NCBI GenBank assembly: GCA_023391015.1
Contig: JAEWBT010000068.1
Coordinates: 1 to 16,225 of the forward strand
Length of the DNA stretch: 16,225 bases
Source of the DNA: Bacteroidota bacterium
GTDB taxonomy: Bacteria; Bacteroidota; Bacteroidia; Chitinophagales; Chitinophagaceae
Direction of reading: 5' to 3'
The notes under the pieces are model-generated. The model searched no databases, had not been told where the DNA came from, and was given only the letters and a program-made list of their open reading frames with translations. The stretch's first letter is position 1. Each line of letters begins with the position of its first letter. Both the position numbers and the translations under genes were made by a program. Below are positions 7,042-13,668 of the stretch, one piece after another.

Positions 7042-7476
7042 TTATTGCCGCTGTGGGTTGTGGCTGATCATCCAGCAGGTACCGTAGCGGTCTTTCAGCG
7101 AGCCGTAATAATCGCCCCAGAATTGATCGGCCATGGGCATCTCCACTAAGCCGCCATCGGCCAGTTCTGCCGCCCAGCGGTCGGCTGTTTCCCGCGAAGG
7201 CGCGGTGATGTGGATATACTGGTTATCACCCACGACGAATTTGTCGCCCATCGAGGGCAGGATGTCGGAACCCATCAGGATTTGATTGCCGAGGGCCAGG
7301 CCCACGTTTACGACCCGGTTTTCCCATTCCGGTTGCAGGCCGGTTGCGCCGGGAACGTCTTTCATGCGGGTTAAGGTGCCCACAAAAGGGGCTTGAAACA
7401 CGCGGGCATAGAAGTTCATGGCTTCTTCACAGGTGCCGTCGAAGTTGAGGTAGGGGGTGAGTTGGATGGATTGCAT
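7042..7476 (-). CDS. VOC-superfamily (PhnB/glyoxalase-like) protein
   Basis: The 144-residue product matches the PhnB-like branch of the vicinal oxygen chelate fold. It begins 'MQSIQLTPYLNFDGTCEEAMNFYARVF', the usual first beta-alpha unit, and continues with 'VNVGLALGNQILMGSD', 'NQYIHITAPSRETADRWAAEL' and the closing 'FWGDYYGSLKDRYGTCWMISHNP'. Members are small, usually dimeric cytoplasmic proteins. Many have no known substrate, and annotations such as '3-demethylubiquinone methyltransferase' for this branch are unreliable. It follows the NTF2-like gene by 24 bp (7477-7500), so the two are probably co-transcribed. That spacer contains one TTCCGGAA palindrome (7483-7490), 6 bp from the start codon. 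The family call is firm; the function is open. Confidence 0.85.
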   Translation of the reverse strand: MQSIQLTPYLNFDGTCEEAMNFYARVFQAPFVGTLTRMKDVPGATGLQPEWENRVVNVGLALGNQILMGSDILPSMGDKFVVGDNQYIHITAPSRETADRWAAELADGGLVEMPMADQFWGDYYGSLKDRYGTCWMISHNPQRQ

Positions 7477-7500
7477 TTTGATTTCCGGAAATTTTAAGCG

Positions 7501-7860
7501 TTATGAATCTTTCTTTTGTTCCATCACCATATAGCTCACCACCCTGGCGATCTGGCCGTCGCGCATCGTGTAGCAATCGGCGAAAAAGCATTTCTCTTTT
7601 TTCCCTTGGCGGACGGTATTGAAGATGCCGTGACCAATTACTTTGTTTCCCTCTTCCACCAGGCCCAGCAAATCAAAGGAAATCATTTTCTCGGGGCCGT
7701 TTTCTTCAAGAAATTTCCGGACGGTGTCGCGGCCCCGCAGCGGCTCGGCGCTCCAGCCGGGCCATTCCATCGTAGCGTCTTCGGCCACTACGGCAAAGGC
7801 TTTTTCGTTGTCTTTAAAAAGATATTCATTAAAATGACGGACGGCTTCTTTCTGGGTCAT
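7501..7860 (-). CDS. NTF2-like / SnoaL-like protein
   Basis: The 119-residue product starts 'MTQKEAVRHFNEYLFKDNEKAFAVVAEDATMEWPGW' and continues 'LRGRDTVRKFLEE', 'VIGHGIFNTVRQGKKEKCFFADCYTMRDGQIARVVSYMV'. This is the typical alpha-helix plus curved beta-sheet pattern of the SnoaL-like branch of the NTF2 fold. These are small cytoplasmic proteins with a hydrophobic pocket; many are isomerase- or hydrolase-like, others only bind ligands, and this one cannot be placed further. It is the first gene of a two-gene unit with the VOC protein. A 9-bp interrupted inverted repeat (7877-7907) lies 16 bp upstream of its start and could control the pair. Confidence 0.8.
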   Translation of the reverse strand: MTQKEAVRHFNEYLFKDNEKAFAVVAEDATMEWPGWSAEPLRGRDTVRKFLEENGPEKMISFDLLGLVEEGNKVIGHGIFNTVRQGKKEKCFFADCYTMRDGQIARVVSYMVMEQKKDS

Positions 7861-7876
7861 AATAAAACGTTTTTTC

Positions 7877-7907
7877 TGGGGTTAGAGAATTCCATTTTTC
7901 TACCCCA
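7877..7907 (-). promoter_or_regulatory. Inverted repeat upstream of the NTF2-like/VOC unit
   Basis: TGGGGTTAGA (7877-7886) and TCTACCCCA (7899-7907) are complementary over 9 bp with one bulged T, separated by 12 bp. It lies in the leader or promoter of the unit starting at 7860, so it could be an operator or a leader hairpin. I have no evidence for which protein would bind it. Confidence 0.35.
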
Positions 7908-7985
7908 AAAGTCGTTTTCGAAAATGCCTTTCTTCTTGCCTTAGGACAAGAAAAAGCCTTTTTCAGAACGGATTTCCAGAAACGC

Positions 7986-8570
7986 TCAGCGCTTGCTTTG
8001 TGCCAGCGATTTGCGGATGCGGCTAAGCGACGAATCCGTCATGCCGAGGTAGGTAGCCACATGCTTCAGCGGTGCGTATTGCACCACATCGGGCTGTCGC
8101 TCCAACAATTGGCAATAGCGCTCTAATGCCGGTTGGGTAATCATCTCTACCTGCCGCTGCCGGTGCTCGAAAAGCTGACCCGCCATCCACGCCCGCCCCC
8201 ATTCCCGCAGCCCTTGCAACTCATGAAACAATTCCTGAAAAACGGGCAATGAAATGCGCCAGCACGTGCAGTCGGTCAGGGTTTGAAAATGCTCCAGCGA
8301 AGGCTGCTGCTGAAACAACGACGCTGAGTTGACGACCACACCCGGTGCGGTGAAAAAGCCCGTGGTAATGTCGCGGCCATCCGGGTCATACACATAGCTG
8401 CGCATCAAGCCTTTGCCGAGCACGTGGTATTCTTTAGCCGTCTGGCCGGCACGCAACACGGACTCATTTTTCCGGAAAAAAATTGCTTCATGCGCTTCTT
8501 CCACCCGCCGGACGGCCTCCGGTGAAAGCAGGGGATGCTGATAAACCGTGTGTGGAAAGGGGATGGGCAT
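7986..8570 (-). CDS. Crp/Fnr-family transcriptional regulator
   Basis: The product has 194 residues with the ATG at 8570 (MPIPFPHTVYQHPLLSPEAVRRVEEAHEAIFFRKNESVLRAGQ). That opening is usual for the short Bacteroidota Crp-like regulators. A longer frame runs back over the divergent gene at 8644 and is not credible. Residues about 20-115 are the cyclic-nucleotide-binding-like beta-barrel ('LRAGQTAKEYHVLGKGLMRSYVYDPDGRDITTGFF'), then a long dimer helix, and a C-terminal helix-turn-helix 'APLKHVATYLGMTDSSLSRIRKSL'. There are no clustered cysteines, so an Fnr-type iron-sulfur sensor is unlikely. Its ligand is unknown. It diverges from the TauE/SafE gene across 73 bp and is a natural candidate to regulate it. 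Confidence 0.85.
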   Translation of the reverse strand: MPIPFPHTVYQHPLLSPEAVRRVEEAHEAIFFRKNESVLRAGQTAKEYHVLGKGLMRSYVYDPDGRDITTGFFTAPGVVVNSASLFQQQPSLEHFQTLTDCTCWRISLPVFQELFHELQGLREWGRAWMAGQLFEHRQRQVEMITQPALERYCQLLERQPDVVQYAPLKHVATYLGMTDSSLSRIRKSLAQSKR

Positions 8571-8643
8571 GATAAAGGGATTCAGATAGGGCTCAAATTC
8601 CCTTCCAAATTCCGGAAAAAAAACCGGAAATACCTTAGCGGCC

Positions 8644-9480
8644 ATGGAGAACTTTTTTGTGTTGATTTTGATTGGCCTCGTCATCGGCACCTGCGGCACG
8701 CTGATTGGTGCAGGCGGCGGCTTTTTGCTCGTGCCGCTGTTGCTGCTGGCCTTCCCTGACCTGGCACCCGAGGTGGTAACCGGCATTTCGATTGCTGTGG
8801 TAGCTGCCAATGCGCTTTCCGGAACGGTTGCCTATGCACGGTCGGGGCGGGTGGATTACAAAGCAGGCATCACCTTTGCGCTGTTTACGATTCCGGGGTC
8901 TATCATTGGTGTGTACCTCACCAATTACATTCCGCGCCGTGCTTTTGATATTGGGTTTGGCGTGCTACTCATCGTGTTGTCGGCCTATCTTTTTATCAAA
9001 AACCGCAAGGCGAAGGCCGCTGAAGCAGCACCTATCATCCGCACCGGCGGTGGTTGGAAGCGCCACACCCTGACCGACAGGGCGGGCCATACGTTTAGCT
9101 ATTCCTACAACCAGACTTTGGGGAATGTCATCAGTGTTCTTGTTGGGTTTATCTCGCCTTTGCTGGGCATTGGCGGCGGCATTATCCACGTGCCGGCGAT
9201 GGTGCAGTGGCTCTATTTCCCGGTGTATATCGCCACGGCCACCTCGCATTTTATCCTTGCCATCATGGCGACCATCAGCGTGGGGGTGCATTACTTCAAC
9301 GGCGACTACGACAGCACTTTTGCCCTGCGTTTGCTGGCAGGTCTGGCCATCGGCGTCATTCCCGGGGCGCAAATTGGCGCAGCCTTGAGCCACCGCATCC
9401 CCACCGGCACAATCATCAAAGTGCTGGCCGTGTGCCTGGGGCTGGTGGCCTTGCGGGTGTTGTGGAATGGATTGGGGTAA
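8644..9480 (+). CDS. TauE/SafE-family (sulfite exporter-like) permease
   Basis: The 278-residue product has about eight membrane segments in two related halves. Each half opens with a glycine-rich signature: 'GTLIGAGGGFLLVPLLLL' (about 19-36) and 'PLLGIGGGIIHVPAM' (about 173-187). This duplicated GxGGG..(V)P pattern is diagnostic for the TauE/SafE family (formerly DUF81), whose members export sulfite, sulfoacetate or other organosulfur anions, though most have no proven substrate. A hydrophilic loop of about 30 residues ('KNRKAKAAEAAPIIRTGGGWKRHT...') joins the halves. No sulfur genes are nearby, so 'sulfite exporter' should not be taken as the function. The ATG at 8644 faces the Crp-like gene; the 73-bp shared intergenic region holds a TTCCGGAA palindrome at 8610. 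Confidence 0.88.
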   Translation: MENFFVLILIGLVIGTCGTLIGAGGGFLLVPLLLLAFPDLAPEVVTGISIAVVAANALSGTVAYARSGRVDYKAGITFALFTIPGSIIGVYLTNYIPRRAFDIGFGVLLIVLSAYLFIKNRKAKAAEAAPIIRTGGGWKRHTLTDRAGHTFSYSYNQTLGNVISVLVGFISPLLGIGGGIIHVPAMVQWLYFPVYIATATSHFILAIMATISVGVHYFNGDYDSTFALRLLAGLAIGVIPGAQIGAALSHRIPTGTIIKVLAVCLGLVALRVLWNGLG

Positions 9481-9520
9481 GAGAATTATTAGCGAAAGGA
9501 GTTAGGTACACGAACCGGGC

Positions 9521-9552
9521 TTTGGCTGAATAAAAGCAGCGCCGGAGCTTTG
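9521..9552 (+). promoter_or_regulatory. Bacteroidota-type promoter for the response regulator
   Basis: TTTG (9521-9524) and GAGCTTTG (9545-9552, one mismatch to TAnnTTTG) are separated by 20 bp, which fits the -33/-7 arrangement known for the Bacteroidota primary sigma factor. The -7 box ends only 6 bp before the ATG at 9559, so transcription would start at or next to the start codon. Confidence 0.5.
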
Positions 9553-9558
9553 CAGGCT

Positions 9559-10254
9559 ATGCCCACCGACCCGCAACCCTCTATTTTACTCCTGGAAGAC
9601 GACCCGGTGTTGTCGGCAGAAATCCGCTCTTTTCTGGAAAAAAAAGATTTTTCCTGCGATGCCGTTTATGATGGTGGACTGGTAGAAAAGCAACTGCGCA
9701 CCAAGCCCTACGATCTGGCTTTGCTGGACATCAACGTGCCGGGCATCAACGGGCTGGAAGTGTGCCGCCGGTTGCGTAGCGCCGACCCGGCCCTGCCAAT
9801 TTTGATGCTGACCGCCTACGGCGAAATTGAAGACAAAACCGAGGCGTTTGAAAAAGGTGCCGATGACTATCTGGTAAAGCCGTTTCATCTGGAAGAATTG
9901 CTCTTGCGGATCAAAGCCCTGCTGCGCCGGAAAAGCAATGCGCAAATTCCGGAAAACCGCTACGAAATCGCCGACTTAACCATTGACCTGAACGCCATGA
10001 CAGCCACGCGCAATGGGCAGGATCTGGCCTTGAGTCCAAAAGAATTCCGGCTGCTGGCGCTGCTGGCAAAGGCGGCTGGACGGGTGATTTCCAAAAATCA
10101 AATTATGGATGCCCTTTGGGAGCCGCACATTGAACCCAACCCCAATACGATTGAAGTTTACATCAACTTCCTGCGCCGGAAAGTGGATCGCGATTTCACC
10201 CCAAAGCTCATCCACACCCGTGTTGGTTTTGGCTATTATCTGCGGGAAGAGTAA
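9559..10254 (+). CDS. OmpR/PhoB-family response regulator
   Basis: The 231-residue product has a receiver domain (1 to about 122) and a winged-helix DNA-binding domain (about 132-230). The receiver has the acidic pair Asp14-Asp15 in 'LLEDD', the phosphoacceptor Asp57 in 'LALLDINVPGINGLE', Thr85 in 'MLTA' and Lys107 in 'YLVKPF'. The C-terminal part reads 'LSPKEFRLLALLAKAAGRVISKNQIMDALW...NTIEVYINFLRRKVD...IHTRVGFGYYL', typical of OmpR-type effectors. It would be phosphorylated by the kinase encoded next. I chose the ATG at 9559 over an in-frame TTG at 9550, because the TTG lies in the putative -7 box. Its closest relatives include CusR/CopR-type metal and envelope-stress regulators, but the sequence alone does not show the signal. 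Confidence 0.92.
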   Translation: MPTDPQPSILLLEDDPVLSAEIRSFLEKKDFSCDAVYDGGLVEKQLRTKPYDLALLDINVPGINGLEVCRRLRSADPALPILMLTAYGEIEDKTEAFEKGADDYLVKPFHLEELLLRIKALLRRKSNAQIPENRYEIADLTIDLNAMTATRNGQDLALSPKEFRLLALLAKAAGRVISKNQIMDALWEPHIEPNPNTIEVYINFLRRKVDRDFTPKLIHTRVGFGYYLREE

Positions 10255-10376
10255 GGCGGTTATTTCCGGAAAATACCTGTGAAGGCCTTATTCATTCAGA
10301 CTTCCAGACCTAATTTCCGGTTCTTGGTTTTTGAGATCTGGCTTCCGGATTTTGGCTTTTGGTTTCTCCCCTCACC

Positions 10377-11741
10377 ATGACTTTAAAAACAAAGCTTTCG
10401 CTCGGCGTCTCGCTGCTGATTACGCTGTTGTTTGCGGTGTCGTCTGTGCTGATCTACTTTTTGTTTGCCGATTTCCGGCAGGGAGAGGTAGAAACGCGGT
10501 TGCGGCAAACGGGGACGGCCGTGACCCGCATTATTGTCAGTTTGCAGGAGCAGGGGGCCGCCATTCCGCAGCGGCTGGCGGAAGACGATATTGAAACCCT
10601 GGACGGAGAGGTTACGTTGGTTTTTGATGAAAAAGGGCAGCTGATTTACAGCAGCCTCACCGATCGGCGTTTCTCGTGGCATCCCGAAGATTTGCAATTG
10701 CTGGCTGAACAAGGATCTTTTTTTCGCACACATAACGGTCGCGAAACCTATGGATTACGCTACATAGAAGGCGGCCAGACTTTCTACACTGTGGTATCGG
10801 CTGCTGATTCTATCGGGCAACGCAAGCAGCAGTTTCTGCTTTATGTACTGCTGGGAACGGGGTTATTGTTTACGCTGCTGGCCTGGGTGATTCCGGCTCG
10901 GCTCATTGGGCGGCTGCTGCAACCGCTGCAAGGCTTTCTGCAACAGGTAAAAGAAGTGCATGCCCACACGCTGGATACGCGCATTGCAGTGCAAAATAAA
11001 GATGATGAAATCGCCTCTCTGGCCGATGAGTTCAACGGGATGCTGGCGCGGATTGAAGAGGCTTATCAAAGCCAAAAAGACTTCACGGCCCACGCCTCTC
11101 ACGAGCTGCGCACCCCAGTCGCACGCTTATCGGCCCAGCTGGAAAACTATCTGGCTGTGCCCCGAACGGGAGAGGAAAAAGCATTTGCCCAAAAACTGCT
11201 GGAAGACGCGCATCGGTTAAGCGAACTGATTGCATCCTTGCTGCTGCTCACCCGCACCGACAGCGCTTCAAGAGAAAAGGCTGAGGCCTGCCGCCCCGAC
11301 GAGTTGATTTTTGAATCGGCGGAACAACTGGCCCGCAACCACCCGGATTTCCGGCTGCATCTGGACATCCAATCGGCCGAGGAAGGCGCGGATATTGCGG
11401 AAATTCATGGTGTACGTGGTTTGTTGTTAGTGGCTTTTTTTAACCTCCTGGAAAACGCTTACCAGTATTCGGCAAGCCGGCGGGTAGATGTAGTGATTCG
11501 TCCTGCCGACACGGAAACGGAAGTGTTCATCCAAAACGACGGGCCGGTGCTTTCGGCTGCCGAGCGGCAAAAGCTGTTTCAACCGTTTATGCGGGGCGAA
11601 AACGCAAGGGAGCATTCCGGCGGATTGGGGTTGGGTCTGCGCATTGTGGCCCGTATTCTGGAAAGTCACGGCGCGGGGATAGCCTATGAAGTAAGCGAGA
11701 AGGGGCTGAACCGGTTTGTGGTGCGGATTCCGGTGGGGTAG
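10377..11741 (+). CDS. Sensor histidine kinase (HAMP, HisKA, HATPase)
   Basis: The 454-residue membrane kinase has TM1 at about 8-30, an extracytoplasmic sensor region of about 120 residues, TM2 at about 153-175, a HAMP linker, a HisKA domain with His242 in 'TAHASHELRTPVARL', and a HATPase domain with the N box 'NLLENAYQYS' (356-365), a G1-like 'QNDGP' (386-390) and the G2 box 'GGLGLGLRI' (415-423). It should autophosphorylate on His242 and pass the phosphate to Asp57 of the adjacent regulator. The sensor region has no Cys and no His cluster, so a direct metal-sensing role is not evident. I start at the ATG 10377; the TTG at 10359 adds six residues before the hydrophobic start. The gene is 122 bp behind the regulator, which is wide for such a pair. 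Confidence 0.92.
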   Translation: MTLKTKLSLGVSLLITLLFAVSSVLIYFLFADFRQGEVETRLRQTGTAVTRIIVSLQEQGAAIPQRLAEDDIETLDGEVTLVFDEKGQLIYSSLTDRRFSWHPEDLQLLAEQGSFFRTHNGRETYGLRYIEGGQTFYTVVSAADSIGQRKQQFLLYVLLGTGLLFTLLAWVIPARLIGRLLQPLQGFLQQVKEVHAHTLDTRIAVQNKDDEIASLADEFNGMLARIEEAYQSQKDFTAHASHELRTPVARLSAQLENYLAVPRTGEEKAFAQKLLEDAHRLSELIASLLLLTRTDSASREKAEACRPDELIFESAEQLARNHPDFRLHLDIQSAEEGADIAEIHGVRGLLLVAFFNLLENAYQYSASRRVDVVIRPADTETEVFIQNDGPVLSAAERQKLFQPFMRGENAREHSGGLGLGLRIVARILESHGAGIAYEVSEKGLNRFVVRIPVG

Positions 11742-11777
11742 ATGGTTTCAGGAACATAAAATGTAATTGCAGTAATT

Positions 11778-11792
11778 CTTCATTAAATGAAG
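11778..11792. promoter_or_regulatory. 15-bp palindrome upstream of darT
   Basis: CTTCATTAAATGAAG is a perfect palindrome (7-bp arms around a central A) in the 145-bp gap between the kinase and darT, about 50 bp upstream of the darT -7 box. Toxin-antitoxin genes are often autoregulated, so an operator is possible. It could also help end transcription of the kinase gene. Confidence 0.35.
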
Positions 11793-11842
11793 CAAACCAG
11801 CTTTTTGTTGACTCCTTTACCATCGAAATAGAAATAACAGGC

Positions 11843-11850
11843 TACTTTTG
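11843..11850 (+). promoter_or_regulatory. -7 promoter box for the darTG operon
   Basis: TACTTTTG matches TAnnTTTG exactly and ends 36 bp before the darT ATG at 11887, predicting a leader of about 30 nt. No clear -33 TTG is seen at the expected distance. Confidence 0.5.
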
Positions 11851-11886
11851 GGCATCTTTTTTAAAGGGTCCAATAAGCGCAGCGCC

Positions 11887-12525
11887 ATGCCCGGCAGTCT
11901 TCCCAATCCCATTCGGCTCTTTAGGATTGTGCACAAAGCCAACATTCCGCACCTGCTTCGTTACGGAATAGTCTATCGGGAGCATTTTTTAGCCGATCCG
12001 GATTACATCCATATCGGGGATCTCAAGCTGATTGAAAACCGGCATAATCATCCTGTCAGAGTTGTTCCACCGGGCGGTTCCTTAGGCGAATATGTCCCTT
12101 TCTACTTTGGACCTCTTTCTCCAATGTTACTCCGCATTCGCAACGGAACCGGCGTGGTGCAGCGGCCGCAGGAAGATATTGTTTATATCTGTTGCAACCT
12201 GACAACTGTTTTGGAAAATTGTGCTATTTGGTGCTTTACGGACGGCCACGCCAAGAAAAGCATTTCCACTTTTTACAATAAGCTGGAAGACTTGGATAAG
12301 GTAGATTGGGATATGGTCAAGCAAAAGTGGTGGCACAATACCGAAGAGGACACTGACCGGGAGCGGCGCAAACAGGCAGAGTTTCTGGTGTATGACCGGG
12401 TACCGGTAAACTGTATCAGCGGTCTGATTGTTTATAATGAGGCAACGGCGGAAGACTTGCGCCGCGTTGTCGAAGAGGCTAATTTAGCCATTCCAGTAGT
12501 GGTCAGACCCAGTTTTTATTACTAA
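11887..12525 (+). CDS. darT: DarT toxin: DNA ADP-ribosyltransferase (DUF4433)
   Basis: The 212-residue product starts 'MPGSLPNPIRLFRIVHKANIPHLLRYGI', the characteristic DarT opening with the conserved His16. It continues 'IHIGDLKLIENRHNHPV', whose Arg52 matches the NAD-contacting Arg of known DarT proteins, then 'YVPFYFGPLSPML', 'WCFTDGHA' (about 115-122) and 'RRKQAEFLVYDRVPV', where Glu165 is the expected catalytic glutamate. DarT uses NAD+ to attach ADP-ribose to bases in single-stranded DNA, which blocks replication; family members act as toxins and in anti-phage defence. An upstream in-frame TTG (11848) lies within the -7 box, so the ATG at 11887 is preferred. The stop overlaps the darG start by one base (TAATG). 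Its DNA is AT-richer than the neighbours. Confidence 0.93.
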   Translation: MPGSLPNPIRLFRIVHKANIPHLLRYGIVYREHFLADPDYIHIGDLKLIENRHNHPVRVVPPGGSLGEYVPFYFGPLSPMLLRIRNGTGVVQRPQEDIVYICCNLTTVLENCAIWCFTDGHAKKSISTFYNKLEDLDKVDWDMVKQKWWHNTEEDTDRERRKQAEFLVYDRVPVNCISGLIVYNEATAEDLRRVVEEANLAIPVVVRPSFYY

Positions 12526-13580
12526 TGAAATTCATCACCGGAAACCTTTTGGAGTCTGCTGCCGAAGCGCTCGTCAATACCGTTAATACCGTTGGGGTTA
12601 TGGGTAAGGGCATTGCGTTGCAGTTTAAGGAGGCGTTTCCGAATAACTATAAAGCTTACAGAGAATCTTGTAAACACAAAGAGTTGGCACCGGGGAAACT
12701 GCTTCTTTTCCGGGAACAAACAAAGGAAGGCCGGAAGATTATTATTAATTTCCCCACAAAAACAAACTGGCAGCTTCCGTCCCGCTATGAATACGTAGAA
12801 GAAGGACTAAAGGAATTGGTGAAAGTGATTCAAAGAGAAGGGATTAAAAGCATTGCCCTGCCCCCGTTGGGCTGCGGAAACGGTGGCTTGGATTGGACGC
12901 TTGTGAAGCCTTTAATGGAACAGCACTTGATGCCGTTGACGGGTATAGATGTGTTTGTTTACGAGCCGAGCGAATCTATAAAAGCCCAGTTGCGCAACCA
13001 GAATGCCCGCGATAGCAAACTGACACCAGCCCGCGCCATCCTTTTATACGCGCTTTACCACTACGAAGCGCAGGGCGAAACAGTTAATTTATTTGTAGCC
13101 AATAAAATCGCGTACTTACTGCAACGCTTGGGTGCAACTGATTTTAAGAAGCTTAAGTTTGAAGCGCACCTCTATGGCCCTTACAGCGTAGGGGTAGAAC
13201 ACATGCTGTACCATATCAACGGCAAATTCTTAAGGGGGTTAGAGCAAAGGGCAGTAAAGGCTTTTGAAAATCTGGAGCTTCAATACGACCAGGCCGAAAC
13301 GGTCCGGAATTTTGTCCACCAAAAACTGGATGTGAGTCAAAAACAGATTCTGAAGGCCCTGTTCAACCTTATCAGCGGCTTTGAAACTGCATTTTCGTTA
13401 GAACTTCTGGCGACGGTGGATTTTATCCGGCAACATGACAAACACGCGGATACGACGACTATTCTGAATACGGTTGGGAGGTGGTCAGCACGAAAACAAA
13501 AAATGTTTCAGCGCCATTACGTAGAAATCGCCGAGCAGCACTTAGCGGCCTACGAAAGCCACTTTGAGATGACGCATTAA
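12525..13580 (+). CDS. darG: DarG antitoxin: macrodomain DNA ADP-ribosyl glycohydrolase
   Basis: The 351-residue product has the usual DarG length and order. Residues 1 to about 150 are a macrodomain: 'ITGNLLESAAEALVNTVNTVGVMGKGIALQFKEAFP' (ADP-ribose binding, Asn21 and the GxGKGIA loop), 'INFPTK' with Lys79 (the position of the catalytic lysine in TARG1-like macrodomains), and 'LPPLGCGNGGLDW' (113-124). Residues about 160-351 form the DarG-specific C-terminal domain ('ILLYALYHYEAQGE...NKIAYLLQRLG...FEAHLYGPYS'), which binds DarT and inhibits it directly. So DarG removes ADP-ribose from DNA and also neutralises the toxin. It is translationally coupled to darT. All expected key residues are present, so the pair looks intact and functional. 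Confidence 0.93.
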   Translation: MKFITGNLLESAAEALVNTVNTVGVMGKGIALQFKEAFPNNYKAYRESCKHKELAPGKLLLFREQTKEGRKIIINFPTKTNWQLPSRYEYVEEGLKELVKVIQREGIKSIALPPLGCGNGGLDWTLVKPLMEQHLMPLTGIDVFVYEPSESIKAQLRNQNARDSKLTPARAILLYALYHYEAQGETVNLFVANKIAYLLQRLGATDFKKLKFEAHLYGPYSVGVEHMLYHINGKFLRGLEQRAVKAFENLELQYDQAETVRNFVHQKLDVSQKQILKALFNLISGFETAFSLELLATVDFIRQHDKHADTTTILNTVGRWSARKQKMFQRHYVEIAEQHLAAYESHFEMTH

Positions 13581-13597
13581 GGAGTGATCCAACCGTC

Positions 13598-13631
13598 TTA
13601 AGCCCTTTTTAAGCCCTTCCTTAAGCGCCTT
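13598..13631 (+). promoter_or_regulatory. Direct repeats upstream of the efflux genes (candidate response-regulator box)
   Basis: TTAAGCCCTT occurs twice, at 13598-13607 and 13609-13618, exactly 11 bp apart. A related unit, TTAAGCGCCTT, follows at 13621-13631. Two half-sites one helical turn apart are the usual architecture of OmpR/PhoB-family binding sites. The site is 38-71 bp upstream of the TolC-like gene. A CCGTCTT/AAGACGG inverted pair (13593-13599 and 13634-13640) encloses the repeats. Confidence 0.45.
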
Positions 13632-13668
13632 TAAAGACGGCAAAGGAAACATTTGCAGGCATTTCATC

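Noticed and set aside
8571..8810. 80-residue N-terminal extension of the Crp-like regulator
   Set aside because: It would overlap the divergent permease gene by more than 160 bp and has low-complexity content. MPIPFPHT at 8570 fits the family.
11793..11806. Terminator for the kinase gene (AAGC/GCTT plus T run)
   Set aside because: The stem is only 4 bp. The nearby palindrome is stronger but has no T run, so I left termination of the kinase gene open.
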